DNA from: Oscillospiraceae bacterium
Lineage (GTDB): Bacteria; Bacillota; Clostridia; Oscillospirales; Oscillospiraceae
NCBI GenBank assembly: GCA_018265835.1
Contig: JABLYK010000004.1
Coordinates: 1 to 64,000 of the forward strand
Length of the DNA: 64,000 nt
Reading direction: 5' to 3'
Positions 50,504-58,271 of this stretch are shown in pieces. The notes under the pieces were generated by a model that saw nothing but the letters and a program-made list of their open reading frames with translations, was not told the DNA's origin and ran no database searches. Position 1 is the stretch's first letter, and each line of letters opens with the position of its first letter. The translations under genes were made by a program, and so were the position numbers.

Positions 50504-50956
50504 ATGGAAAAACAAAATCAATATCCATACAACAGCCGATTTAAGAAACTATTTCAGAAATTCGCAAAGCTGATAAAATTTGCACTCTCTTCTGGACTCA
50601 GCTTTCTTATTGATTTCAGCTTATACGCATTGTTTCTGAAGGTCACCAACGGACTCGCACACAGTCTCATCGTAAGCAATATTTCCGCCCGTATTATCAG
50701 CAGCAGTGTAAATTATATTGTAAACCGGAACCTTGTTTTTTCTCATAAGGGCAACATGGCAAAGAGCGCACTCGAATACTTCGCCCTTGCAATATTTATA
50801 CTGTTCGCTAATACCATTCTGCTTAGTATTCTTGTGAATCATTTCGGAGTCAAAAAGTTAGTAGCAAAACTATTGGTAGAAGCAACTCTATTCATAATCA
50901 GTTGGACTATACAACGTTTTGTGATCTTTCGAAATCGCAACAACACCGATGACTGA
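50504..50956 (+). CDS. GtrA-family membrane protein
   Basis: A 150-aa protein with four hydrophobic helices and the GtrA signatures FALSSGLSFLIDFSLYALF and SSSVNYIVNRNLVF. GtrA proteins are proposed to help flip polyprenyl-linked sugars across the membrane. It is divergent from the GT2-DUF2304-GT39 operon and completes that pathway. AT-rich like its neighbours. A shared terminator separates it from yebC. Confidence 0.9.
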   Translation: MEKQNQYPYNSRFKKLFQKFAKLIKFALSSGLSFLIDFSLYALFLKVTNGLAHSLIVSNISARIISSSVNYIVNRNLVFSHKGNMAKSALEYFALAIFILFANTILLSILVNHFGVKKLVAKLLVEATLFIISWTIQRFVIFRNRNNTDD

Positions 50957-51053
50957 ATTTTTCCCAAATAAGTCCATTCCCCAAAATGTTCCGTCCCGTG
51001 AAAGCTTTCTCACGCTCCCCAGTTGTGCCAAACTTCTTGATTATCATAACAAA

Positions 51054-51090
51054 AATGAGGTAATTAGTATAAAAACTAACTACCTCATTT
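51054..51090. terminator. Bidirectional terminator between gtrA and yebC
   Basis: AAATGAGGTA.TTAGT pairs with ACTAA.TACCTCATTT with short A/T runs on both sides. Confidence 0.75.
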
Positions 51091-51121
51091 AATACTTTTA
51101 TCAGGGAAAAGCCCGGGAAGC

Positions 51122-51853
51122 TTACTCTTCCCAGTTGTGCCAGACGTTCTGGACATCGTCGTTGTCCTCGAACATATCCAGCATCTTCTGCAGATTTTTA
51201 AGATTGTCCTCGCCGGTGACCTGCACGGTGTTCTGCGGGACCATTTCCACCTGTGCAGAGAGCAGCTCATAGCCATGCTGCGTCAGGTATTCCGCCACCT
51301 CGGTGACAGCGTCCGGCCCGGTATAGACGGTGAACACATCCTCGTCGGGCACGAAATCGTCCGCGCCGCCTTCCAGCGTATCTTCCATGACTTTGTCCTC
51401 GTCCAGCTCCCCGTCCTCGTTGTTGATGACGATGACGCCCTTTTTGTCGAACGACCAGGACACGCAGCCGGCCGCGCCCATATTCCCGCCGTATTTGTCG
51501 AAATAATGGCGCACCTCCGATGCGGTACGGTTGCGGTTATCTGTCATGGTTTCCACAATGATTGCAACGCCGCACGGGCCGTAGCCTTCATATGTGATCG
51601 ACTCAAAATTGTCCGTATTGCCGGCGCCGAGCGCCTTTTCGATCGTGCGCTTAATGTTATCATTCGGCATGTTGGCGGCCTTCGCCTTCGTGATGACGGC
51701 TGCCAGGCGGGAATTGTTCGCGGGGTCTCCGCTTCCGCCCTCTTTAACGGCAACGATCATTTCACGAGCGATCTTGGTGAACGCCTGCGCACGCTTGGCG
51801 TCCTGCGCGCCCTTGGTTTTCTGTATATTATGCCACTTGGAATGTCCGGACAT
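51122..51853 (-). CDS. yebC: YebC/PmpR family protein
   Basis: A 243-aa protein starting with the invariant MSGHSKWHNIQKTKGAQDAKR. The family was described as DNA-binding regulators and more recently as translation factors easing proline-rich stalls. AKAANMPNDNIKRTIEKA, EGYGPCGVAIIVE and NRTASEVRHYF are conserved blocks. GAGGAG precedes the ATG at 51853; the longer frame to 51928 has no site. It follows sipL in a transcript direction away from it, with a terminator downstream. Confidence 0.95.
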   Translation of the reverse strand: MSGHSKWHNIQKTKGAQDAKRAQAFTKIAREMIVAVKEGGSGDPANNSRLAAVITKAKAANMPNDNIKRTIEKALGAGNTDNFESITYEGYGPCGVAIIVETMTDNRNRTASEVRHYFDKYGGNMGAAGCVSWSFDKKGVIVINNEDGELDEDKVMEDTLEGGADDFVPDEDVFTVYTGPDAVTEVAEYLTQHGYELLSAQVEMVPQNTVQVTGEDNLKNLQKMLDMFEDNDDVQNVWHNWEE

Positions 51854-51943
51854 GGTTCCAACTCCTCTTGTCAAAAATGCTCTACATAGTGTAGCACACT
51901 CTTTTCCGCGTGGCAAGAAAAATTCCACAGATTTGCCGGGAAT

Positions 51944-53464
51944 CTATGCTCTGGTCTTGGGAATCAGCAAAAATTGCGGCATTTCACAGTCTTCCGCGCC
52001 GTCGCCCAATCCGTTGACGGCCCGGATGGTCTCGACGCTGGAGCAATAGCGCTTTGCCAGCTCCCAGAGCGAACATGCCGCGTCAGGCCGAACAACGGTC
52101 AGCGACGGGAGACTGTCGAACGCAGTCGGATCTTCACCGCAGGTAATCTCCGAGACCTGCCGCAGTTTTTGCTCCTGCACCGCAAACGCCTCGATCGTCA
52201 CCGGTACGCGCACGGAAACGGCGCCCACCGTCATGGCAACATACGGCTCCTCCAGCCGCGCCGCGGCGATTTCGACCCGGCCATCTGTGACAATCGGCTG
52301 CGAAAAGCGAATTTCCTTATGGACTGCTGAAATTGTCCCGTCCGCCGATGTGAGCAGCACTGTAACCGAAAGACTCCCGGAAACGGCGCCGTCCTCCACC
52401 GCAGCCGACTGCAGCGCGCACCGGCTGCCGCAGACAGAAAGGCCTTCCCCGGTGACCTCAACGGCGTCCTCCGCCACCGCGCGAACCGGCTCCATCAGCG
52501 AAACCTGAATGACCGGCTGCTCCTGCATGGCGAGCTGGAGCTGCACCGCATTGCTGTAAGCGTCAGAGACGCAGGTCGCCTCTACTTCCGCCAGACACAC
52601 CGTCTGCGCCACAAGATGGTACTCCGCCTGCAGCCCGCCGTGTGCGCCGAGCGATCCGGAAACCTCCTGATACGCCGCCGTGAGCTGCACACGTGTGCGC
52701 ACATGGCTCAGCTCACCGTCCGCGCCGGACTCAATCATCTGCGAGAACGGCGTTTCAAACACTTCCGTCACCGGTATGGCCCGCTCCGCCTGCCGGTAGA
52801 GCGCCGTGGTGACGACCTTCCCTTGCAGGATCACCTTGCTGCCGACGATCTTTTGCTCGTCAAGCTGCACCGTCTCCGTGTGGCTCAGAAGCTGATCGTT
52901 TTCCGGGCGCGCGAGGCGGAAGGGGTGTTCCTCGGAAATGGTGAACGTCTTCTCCTCCACCGCAACCGGCGCATGAAACCGGTGCGAGACACAGTTGGTA
53001 AAGATCTTCTGCTCCCCGCACGCCACGCCGCCAGCCAGCTCCATCGTTCCGGCACGGTAAGCGCGCAGATGCACGCTCAGCCGCGCCCGCGTGCGCACCT
53101 TGCGGGAGTTGACGATCTGTGATTCCAGATCCGACACCGTGCACACGGCAAACGGGCGCACATCGGGAGAGAGCGTTTCCGCGCTGACGCTCATTTTCAC
53201 GGGCAGCTCCACCGGGAAGCTGCAGATTGCGCCGGTCTGCTCCTCCGTGTAGCACACGCTGGCATTGATGCACCCTTCAATGTCCGCGTTCTTTTCCGAA
53301 AAGTCCAGCTTCCAGAGAGAAAAGGAGCCCTCTGTCATCAGCAGGGCGCCGACGTCCGCCAGCGCATCCGGAACCACGAAATCGGCGCTGCAGGTTTCCT
53401 CCGCAGTCCGATCCAACACCTTTTCATACACCATCTGTTTCTGCTTTTCCAGTTGCAATTCCAT
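51944..53464 (-). CDS. sipL: Spore coat morphogenetic protein SipL (SPOCS-LysM)
   Basis: A 506-aa protein with repeated SPOCS/DUF3794 domains over residues ~1-440 (for example ADFVVPDALADVGALLMTEGSF and later VKVILQGKVV-type strands) and a C-terminal LysM-like domain (about 455-503, VVRPDAACSLWELAKRYCSSVETIRAVNG). In Clostridioides difficile SipL binds the coat ATPase SpoIVA through its LysM domain and is needed for coat assembly. AAGGAG lies nine bases before the ATG. spoVM is just upstream on the same strand. Confidence 0.9.
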   Translation of the reverse strand: MELQLEKQKQMVYEKVLDRTAEETCSADFVVPDALADVGALLMTEGSFSLWKLDFSEKNADIEGCINASVCYTEEQTGAICSFPVELPVKMSVSAETLSPDVRPFAVCTVSDLESQIVNSRKVRTRARLSVHLRAYRAGTMELAGGVACGEQKIFTNCVSHRFHAPVAVEEKTFTISEEHPFRLARPENDQLLSHTETVQLDEQKIVGSKVILQGKVVTTALYRQAERAIPVTEVFETPFSQMIESGADGELSHVRTRVQLTAAYQEVSGSLGAHGGLQAEYHLVAQTVCLAEVEATCVSDAYSNAVQLQLAMQEQPVIQVSLMEPVRAVAEDAVEVTGEGLSVCGSRCALQSAAVEDGAVSGSLSVTVLLTSADGTISAVHKEIRFSQPIVTDGRVEIAAARLEEPYVAMTVGAVSVRVPVTIEAFAVQEQKLRQVSEITCGEDPTAFDSLPSLTVVRPDAACSLWELAKRYCSSVETIRAVNGLGDGAEDCEMPQFLLIPKTRA

Positions 53465-53515
53465 ACCAGACGCTCCTTGTCATTTTTGTACATCCTTATG
53501 CCGGACGTGCCGCGC

Positions 53516-53587
53516 TTATTCGCGCACGAACAGCTTTCGGAAGCACTTGGAGAGGAACGCGGGCATTTTCCATACTACGATTCTCAT
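53516..53587 (-). CDS. spoVM: Stage V sporulation protein M (SpoVM), 23 aa
   Basis: This 24-codon gene is too short for ordinary gene calling. It encodes MRIVVWKMPAFLSKCFRKLF plus VRE, an amphipathic helix with Pro at position 9, as in B. subtilis SpoVM, where Pro9 is needed to sense the curved forespore membrane. AGAAGGAG sits eight bases before the ATG. The order prpC-prkC-rsgA then spoVM is that of B. subtilis (there with rpe and thiN between). SpoVM recruits SpoIVA to the forespore surface; SipL, encoded next, binds SpoIVA. Confidence 0.88.
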   Translation of the reverse strand: MRIVVWKMPAFLSKCFRKLFVRE

Positions 53588-53602
53588 TTTGTCACTCCTT
53601 CT

Positions 53603-53758
53603 TTAACATCGGACGAACCAGACCCCGGCGGCAATGAGCACAACGCCCAGAATGAACCACCAGAACCCGGCCGGTAAAATCATACTCAGAATAATGAGGA
53701 TGCCGACAACGATGCAAAAGATGCCGAGCAGACACCGAATCCGCCGCCGTTTATACAT
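53603..53758 (-). CDS. Small two-helix membrane protein
   Basis: A 51-aa protein: a basic N-terminus (MYKRRRIR), then two hydrophobic stretches (about 9-29 and 31-48) ending WFVRC. I do not recognise a family. It lies 15 bases upstream of spoVM and downstream of rsgA. GAAGGGCGG before the ATG is also the 3' arm of the hairpin at 53762-53816, so its translation may depend on that structure. Earlier in-frame ATGs (up to 53848) are possible but fall inside the hairpin or rsgA. Confidence 0.6.
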   Translation of the reverse strand: MYKRRRIRCLLGIFCIVVGILIILSMILPAGFWWFILGVVLIAAGVWFVRC

Positions 53759-53761
53759 ACA

Positions 53762-53816
53762 AAAACCGCCCTTCGCATCCAGATACTCCTTACATCTTAT
53801 GCGAAGGGCGGCTTTC
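53762..53816 (-). terminator. Terminator-like hairpin after rsgA
   Basis: A long stem (GCCGCCCTTCGCAT with ATGCGAAGGGCGG) is followed on the minus strand by five T, then within two bases of the small-membrane-protein ATG. Confidence 0.75.
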
Positions 53817-53826
53817 ATGTTCCGCT

Positions 53827-54714
53827 TCAGGGCTTCTTTTTTTCCCATTCATGGGTATTTTGTGCGATCTCATAGAGCTTTGCGTAGCTCTGGTGGCGTT
53901 CCGGCGCAATCTTCCCCGCCGAGAGCGCCTCCAGCACGGCGCAGCCCGGCTCATGCAAATGCGCGCAGTCGGAAAACCGGCACTGCCCGATGTACGGGCG
54001 AAATTCCCGGAACGCATACTGGAGATTTTCACAGGAGATCGGCTCGATCATATCGACCTCGAACGACGCAAAGCCAGGCGTATCCGCCACATAGGTCTCT
54101 TCACCGAGTGCGTACAGCTCCACATGACGGGTCGTATGTTTGCCGCGGCCGAGCTTTTCGCTCACAGCGCCGGTCTGAATCTGCAGCTCCGGCATCAGGC
54201 GGTTGAGAATGCTGGACTTGCCCACGCCGGAGTTGCCGGTAAACGCACTGGTCTTGCCGCGGATCGCATCGCGCAGCGCGTCCATGCCGAGGCCGGTCGC
54301 GGCGCTCGTTCGGATCACACGGCAGCCTGCGGTGTGGTAAATCTCATACAGCCGCTCGGCCGGGTTCAGGTCGCATTTGTTCAGACAAATCACTGCCTCG
54401 CATCCGGCATTTTCCGCGATGGCCGCGACACGGTCGATCAAAAACGGATCGGTCACCGGGTTGACTGCGGCGGCAAACATCACGATCTGATCAACGTTCG
54501 CCACAGCGGGACGGATGAAATAGTTGCGCCGCTCCAGCACGGCATCGACGCGCCCTTTCCCCTGTGCATCCACCGTCACCTCCACGCGGTCGCCCACCAG
54601 TGGACTGAAGCCGTCGTGCCGGAAGCGGCCTCTGGCCTTGCATTCCACAATGGAATCGCCGACGCTGACGGTATAAAACCCGCTCAGGGATTTGATGATG
54701 ACGCCTTGTGCCAT
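53827..54714 (-). CDS. rsgA: Ribosome small-subunit GTPase RsgA
   Basis: A 295-aa circularly permuted GTPase that helps 30S maturation. An N-terminal OB domain is followed by permuted G motifs: LNKCDL (G4) precedes GNSGVGKSS (G1) and DTPGFASFE (G3). The C-terminal zinc motif is C-x(n)-CRFSDCAHLHEPGC. It follows prkC by 18 bases, the conserved order in Firmicutes, where PrkC phosphorylates RsgA. Confidence 0.95.
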   Translation of the reverse strand: MAQGVIIKSLSGFYTVSVGDSIVECKARGRFRHDGFSPLVGDRVEVTVDAQGKGRVDAVLERRNYFIRPAVANVDQIVMFAAAVNPVTDPFLIDRVAAIAENAGCEAVICLNKCDLNPAERLYEIYHTAGCRVIRTSAATGLGMDALRDAIRGKTSAFTGNSGVGKSSILNRLMPELQIQTGAVSEKLGRGKHTTRHVELYALGEETYVADTPGFASFEVDMIEPISCENLQYAFREFRPYIGQCRFSDCAHLHEPGCAVLEALSAGKIAPERHQSYAKLYEIAQNTHEWEKKKP

Positions 54715-54732
54715 AGCTGTCCCGCTCCTGTT

Positions 54733-56436
54733 TTACGGCTCCGCCGTGTCAGCCGGACCGGTGGAGACCCAAATATAAATTTTCGAAAATTCCGCAATGT
54801 CAGAATATGCTGTCGCGCTCTGCTTGAACACCGTTCCGGCGGGGGCGTCATTGGCCTCCTTATATGCGCCGCCGAAGGTGAGACCATTGCTCTCAATGCG
54901 TGCGATCGCGGCGGATTCCGTGAGATTCGTAAGATCCGGCATCGTCACGGTATGCAGCTCCGGACCGCCGCTGACGGCAAGATACACCGTGGAACCGGCG
55001 GCCAGACTCTCGCCCGGCGCGGGATCAACGCTGATGACGTAGTCCTTCGTCACGCTGGTAGAGGCCTGAATCTCCGTCTGGACAAAGAACCCCGCCTCCC
55101 GCAGCTCCTGCGTCGCTTCCCGGTAGTCCCAGTTAATCACATAGGGAACCTCCGTCATGACCACACCGGTGCTGACCGTGAGCTGCACGTCGATGCCCTC
55201 AGAGACGACCATCATGCTCTTGCCCGCCTCCGGATCCTGGCGGATGACGACGCCCTCCTGCACTTTCGGGTCTACCGTATACACAACCGTGAAGTGGAAC
55301 TTGTCATATTCCTTGCTGTTGACGATATCCTCATAGGGCTTGCCCATAAAGTCCGGAACGTCAACCCGCTCCGCCACGCTGAACAGATCCTGCAGCATAT
55401 ACTCCCACAGGAACACACACAGCCCAATCACGACCACGCTGACCGCAAACAGCCCCGTAAAGAAGCTGACGCGCTTTGCGCGCTTTCGGCGGCGGGCATA
55501 CTGCTCGTCCGTCAGCTCCTTCGAGACGCCAAAGAACGGTTCCCGTTCCTGATGGCGCGCGCGGCGCTCGGCACGCTCAGCATCAATGCGGCGCTGATTC
55601 TGCGCTTTCTTGAACGCGTCCAGATCGGACAGCATCTCGGCAGCCGACTGATAGCGCCTGGAAAGGTCGGCGTTCATCGCCTTGATCGTGATGCGCTCCA
55701 GCTCCTCCGGAATGGAGTCGTTGCTTTCGCGCGGCGGGGGCGCAGTGCCGGAAATGTGCTTCAGCGCGATTTCCTCCGGCGTGTCCGCGTCATACGGCAG
55801 GCGGCCGGTGAGCATCTCGTACATCACAACGCCCAGCGAATAGAGGTCGCTGCGGGCGTCGGCGTCCAGCCCCTTGGCCTGCTCCGGAGCGATGTAGTGC
55901 ACCGAGCCGATGGCCGTCCCCGTCCTGGCCTCTTTGATGTTCTCCAGCGCGGCGATGCCGAAGTCGGCGACCTTGACCACGCCGTCCTTGTCGATCATGA
56001 TGTTCTGCGGCTTGATATCGCGGTGGACGATGCCGTGCTCATGCGCGTGCTGCAGCGCCTTGCAGATTTGCGTTGCGAAAAACAGCGTCTCCTGCCAGCC
56101 CAGAGGCCCCTTCTCGGCCATATACTGCTTGAGCGTGACGCCTTCCAGCAGCTCCATGACAATATACTCCAGATCGTCGGAGTGGCTGACGTCGTACACC
56201 GCAACGATATTCGGGTGCGACAGCATGGCAACAGCCTGCGCCTCCGTCTGAAACCGGCTCTTGAGCTCCTCATCCTGCGCCATGTTCTCCCGCAGAATTT
56301 TGATGGCGACATAGCGGTTCAGCCGGTGACACAGCGCTTTATAGACAACGGACATGCCGCCGCTGCCGATAACTTCGAGAATCTCGTAGCGGTTGTCGAG
56401 CATTTGCCCAATGTATTTGTTCTTTGATTGATCCAT
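54733..56436 (-). CDS. prkC: PASTA-domain Ser/Thr protein kinase
   Basis: A 567-aa Stk1/PrkC kinase. The cytoplasmic kinase (about 12-275) has IGSGGMSVVYKA, VHRDIKPQNIMID and KVADFGIA. A juxtamembrane basic region precedes one helix (VSFFTGLFAVSVVVIGLCVFL region, about 340-360), and three PASTA repeats follow outside (PDFMGKPYEDIV, VPYVINWDYREATQELREAG, MPDLTNLTESAAIARIES). PASTA domains sense muropeptides, for example in spore germination. The ATG at 56436 has GGGAGG six bases upstream. Confidence 0.95.
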   Translation of the reverse strand: MDQSKNKYIGQMLDNRYEILEVIGSGGMSVVYKALCHRLNRYVAIKILRENMAQDEELKSRFQTEAQAVAMLSHPNIVAVYDVSHSDDLEYIVMELLEGVTLKQYMAEKGPLGWQETLFFATQICKALQHAHEHGIVHRDIKPQNIMIDKDGVVKVADFGIAALENIKEARTGTAIGSVHYIAPEQAKGLDADARSDLYSLGVVMYEMLTGRLPYDADTPEEIALKHISGTAPPPRESNDSIPEELERITIKAMNADLSRRYQSAAEMLSDLDAFKKAQNQRRIDAERAERRARHQEREPFFGVSKELTDEQYARRRKRAKRVSFFTGLFAVSVVVIGLCVFLWEYMLQDLFSVAERVDVPDFMGKPYEDIVNSKEYDKFHFTVVYTVDPKVQEGVVIRQDPEAGKSMMVVSEGIDVQLTVSTGVVMTEVPYVINWDYREATQELREAGFFVQTEIQASTSVTKDYVISVDPAPGESLAAGSTVYLAVSGGPELHTVTMPDLTNLTESAAIARIESNGLTFGGAYKEANDAPAGTVFKQSATAYSDIAEFSKIYIWVSTGPADTAEP

Positions 56437-56475
56437 ATGCATCCTCCCAAGAGGCCGTATCTCAGCACAGCAGCA

Positions 56476-57216
56476 TTACCAGCGCATCATGAGCGCCGCC
56501 GTCACATTGTCGCGCGCGCCGCCGCAGAGCGCATGCTGAATCAGGCGGCGGCACACCTTTTCCGGACTGCGGGCGGAGCGGCAGAGCCGGTACAGTGTCT
56601 CGTCCGTCAGCGCGTTCGACAGCCCGTCCGAGCAGAGCAGCAGCCGCTCGCCGGGATGGAGCCGGACGGTAAACCCATCCGCACGCACCTGCGCATCCAC
56701 GCCCAGCGCACGGGTAATGAAGTTCTTTTTCGGATGGTTTCGCGCCTGCGCGCGAGTAAGCTCGCCGTGGTCGATCATGTCCTCAACCAACGAGTGGTCC
56801 TTGGTGATCTGCACGATGCCCCGCCGCGTGATCCGATACGCGCGGCTGTCGCCGACGTTGAGGATCTGCGCCACACCGCCGCGAACCGCCGCAGCCACGA
56901 TCGTCGTGCCCATACCCGCGCACTCCGTATTCGAGCACGAGTATTGATACACCACGCGGTTGGCTTCCGCGCAGGCGTTTTGGAGCAGTGCCGCGAGATC
57001 GGGCCGGCGTTCCGTGCTGCGCAGCAGGCTTTTGCGAAAGTCCGCCATAAAGGCCGACACCGCCAGCTCGCTCGCCAGTCTGCCTCCGTGAATGCCGCCC
57101 ATGCCGTCGCACACCACGGCGGCCAGACAGCCTTTGGAGCGGATCTCCGTCACCAGAACGCAGTCCTGATTTTCCTTCCGGACGTTTCCTTTGTCCGTCA
57201 GCGCATAGCTTTTCAT
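56476..57216 (-). CDS. prpC: PP2C-type protein phosphatase
   Basis: A 246-aa PPM phosphatase that reverses PrkC. NQDC, VVCDGMGGIHGG, GDSRAYRI, DHSLVEDMI and LLLCSDGLSNAL are the metal-binding motifs. GAGGAAAAGC precedes the ATG at 57216. It pairs with prkC and follows rlmN. Confidence 0.95.
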   Translation of the reverse strand: MKSYALTDKGNVRKENQDCVLVTEIRSKGCLAAVVCDGMGGIHGGRLASELAVSAFMADFRKSLLRSTERRPDLAALLQNACAEANRVVYQYSCSNTECAGMGTTIVAAAVRGGVAQILNVGDSRAYRITRRGIVQITKDHSLVEDMIDHGELTRAQARNHPKKNFITRALGVDAQVRADGFTVRLHPGERLLLCSDGLSNALTDETLYRLCRSARSPEKVCRRLIQHALCGGARDNVTAALMMRW

Positions 57217-57239
57217 GCTTTTCCTCAACTCCCCCGGCG

Positions 57240-58271
57240 TTACGCCCGGTTTTCAGCCACTTTCTTCCGGAGCTGGCCGCACGAAGCGTCCACGTCGCTG
57301 CCGAGCCGGCGGCGCACCGTTACGTTCACACCCGCCTCCTCCAGAATGCGGATAAACGCTTTCATATGCTCCGGCGTGGACGGGGCAAACTGCCGCTCCT
57401 CCACGTGATTGAGCGGGATCAGATTGACATGCGCACACACGCGCCGGGCATGCTGCGCAAGCAGTTTTGCGTGGTACGGCGTATCGTTCACGCCGTCGAT
57501 CATCGCGTATTCAAACGAGATGCGCCGCCCGGTCTTTTCGTAATACCGGCTGCACGCGGAAATGAGCTGCTCCACGCCGCGCCCGCGGTTGGCGGGCATG
57601 ATCCTGGAGCGCGTCTCATCGTCCGGCGCGTGCAGCGAGACCGACAGGGTCAGCTGCAGATTCAAGTCTGCCAGCTCGTCAAACCGCTCGGTCAAACCGC
57701 AGGTGGAGAGCGAAATATGCCGCATACCGATATTCTCACCATCCGGGTGGTTGACCAAACGCAGAAAGCGGATCACGTTGTCGAAATTGTCCAGCGGCTC
57801 GCCGATGCCCATGAGCACGATGTTTGAAATCTTCAGTCCAGATTCCCGCTCGGAATACAGCACCTCGTCGAGCATTTCCGAGCTTTCCAGCCCGCGGATG
57901 AGGCCGCCGATGGTCGAAGCGCAGAACGCGCAGCCCTGCCGGCAGCCGACCTGCGAGGAGATGCAGATGGTGTTACCGTGGCGGTACTGCATCACAACGG
58001 TCTCCACTGCGTTGCCGTCCGGCAGCTCCCAGAGATATTTGATCGTGCCGTCGATAGCGGAAACCTGTTTGCGGAGCATTTTGAGCTTTGTGATGAAAAA
58101 TTCCCGCTTCAGCGTTTCGCGCAGCTTTTTGGATACGTCCGTCATCTCGTCGAACGACTCCACGCCGCGCGCGAGCCACTGAAAGATCTGCTTAGCCCGA
58201 TACTTCGGCTCCCCCAGCTCCGTCAGTGCGGCAGCAATCTCGTTGGGGAGCATCGCTTTGATGTCTCTCAT
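57240..58271 (-). CDS. rlmN: Dual-specificity 23S rRNA/tRNA methyltransferase RlmN
   Basis: A 343-aa radical SAM enzyme making 2-methyladenosine at 23S rRNA A2503 and tRNA A37. The cluster motif is C-x3-C-x2-C in CRQGCAFCAST; GIGEPLDNFDNV and STCGL (with the methyl-carrier Cys) follow, and the C-terminal DVDASCGQL holds the second catalytic Cys. It overlaps rsmB by four bases. Confidence 0.97.
   Translation of the reverse strand: MRDIKAMLPNEIAAALTELGEPKYRAKQIFQWLARGVESFDEMTDVSKKLRETLKREFFITKLKMLRKQVSAIDGTIKYLWELPDGNAVETVVMQYRHGNTICISSQVGCRQGCAFCASTIGGLIRGLESSEMLDEVLYSERESGLKISNIVLMGIGEPLDNFDNVIRFLRLVNHPDGENIGMRHISLSTCGLTERFDELADLNLQLTLSVSLHAPDDETRSRIMPANRGRGVEQLISACSRYYEKTGRRISFEYAMIDGVNDTPYHAKLLAQHARRVCAHVNLIPLNHVEERQFAPSTPEHMKAFIRILEEAGVNVTVRRRLGSDVDASCGQLRKKVAENRA

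Noticed and set aside
53851..56427. An 858-codon open frame on the plus strand
   Set aside because: Antisense to rsgA and prkC; no domain or ribosome-binding site.
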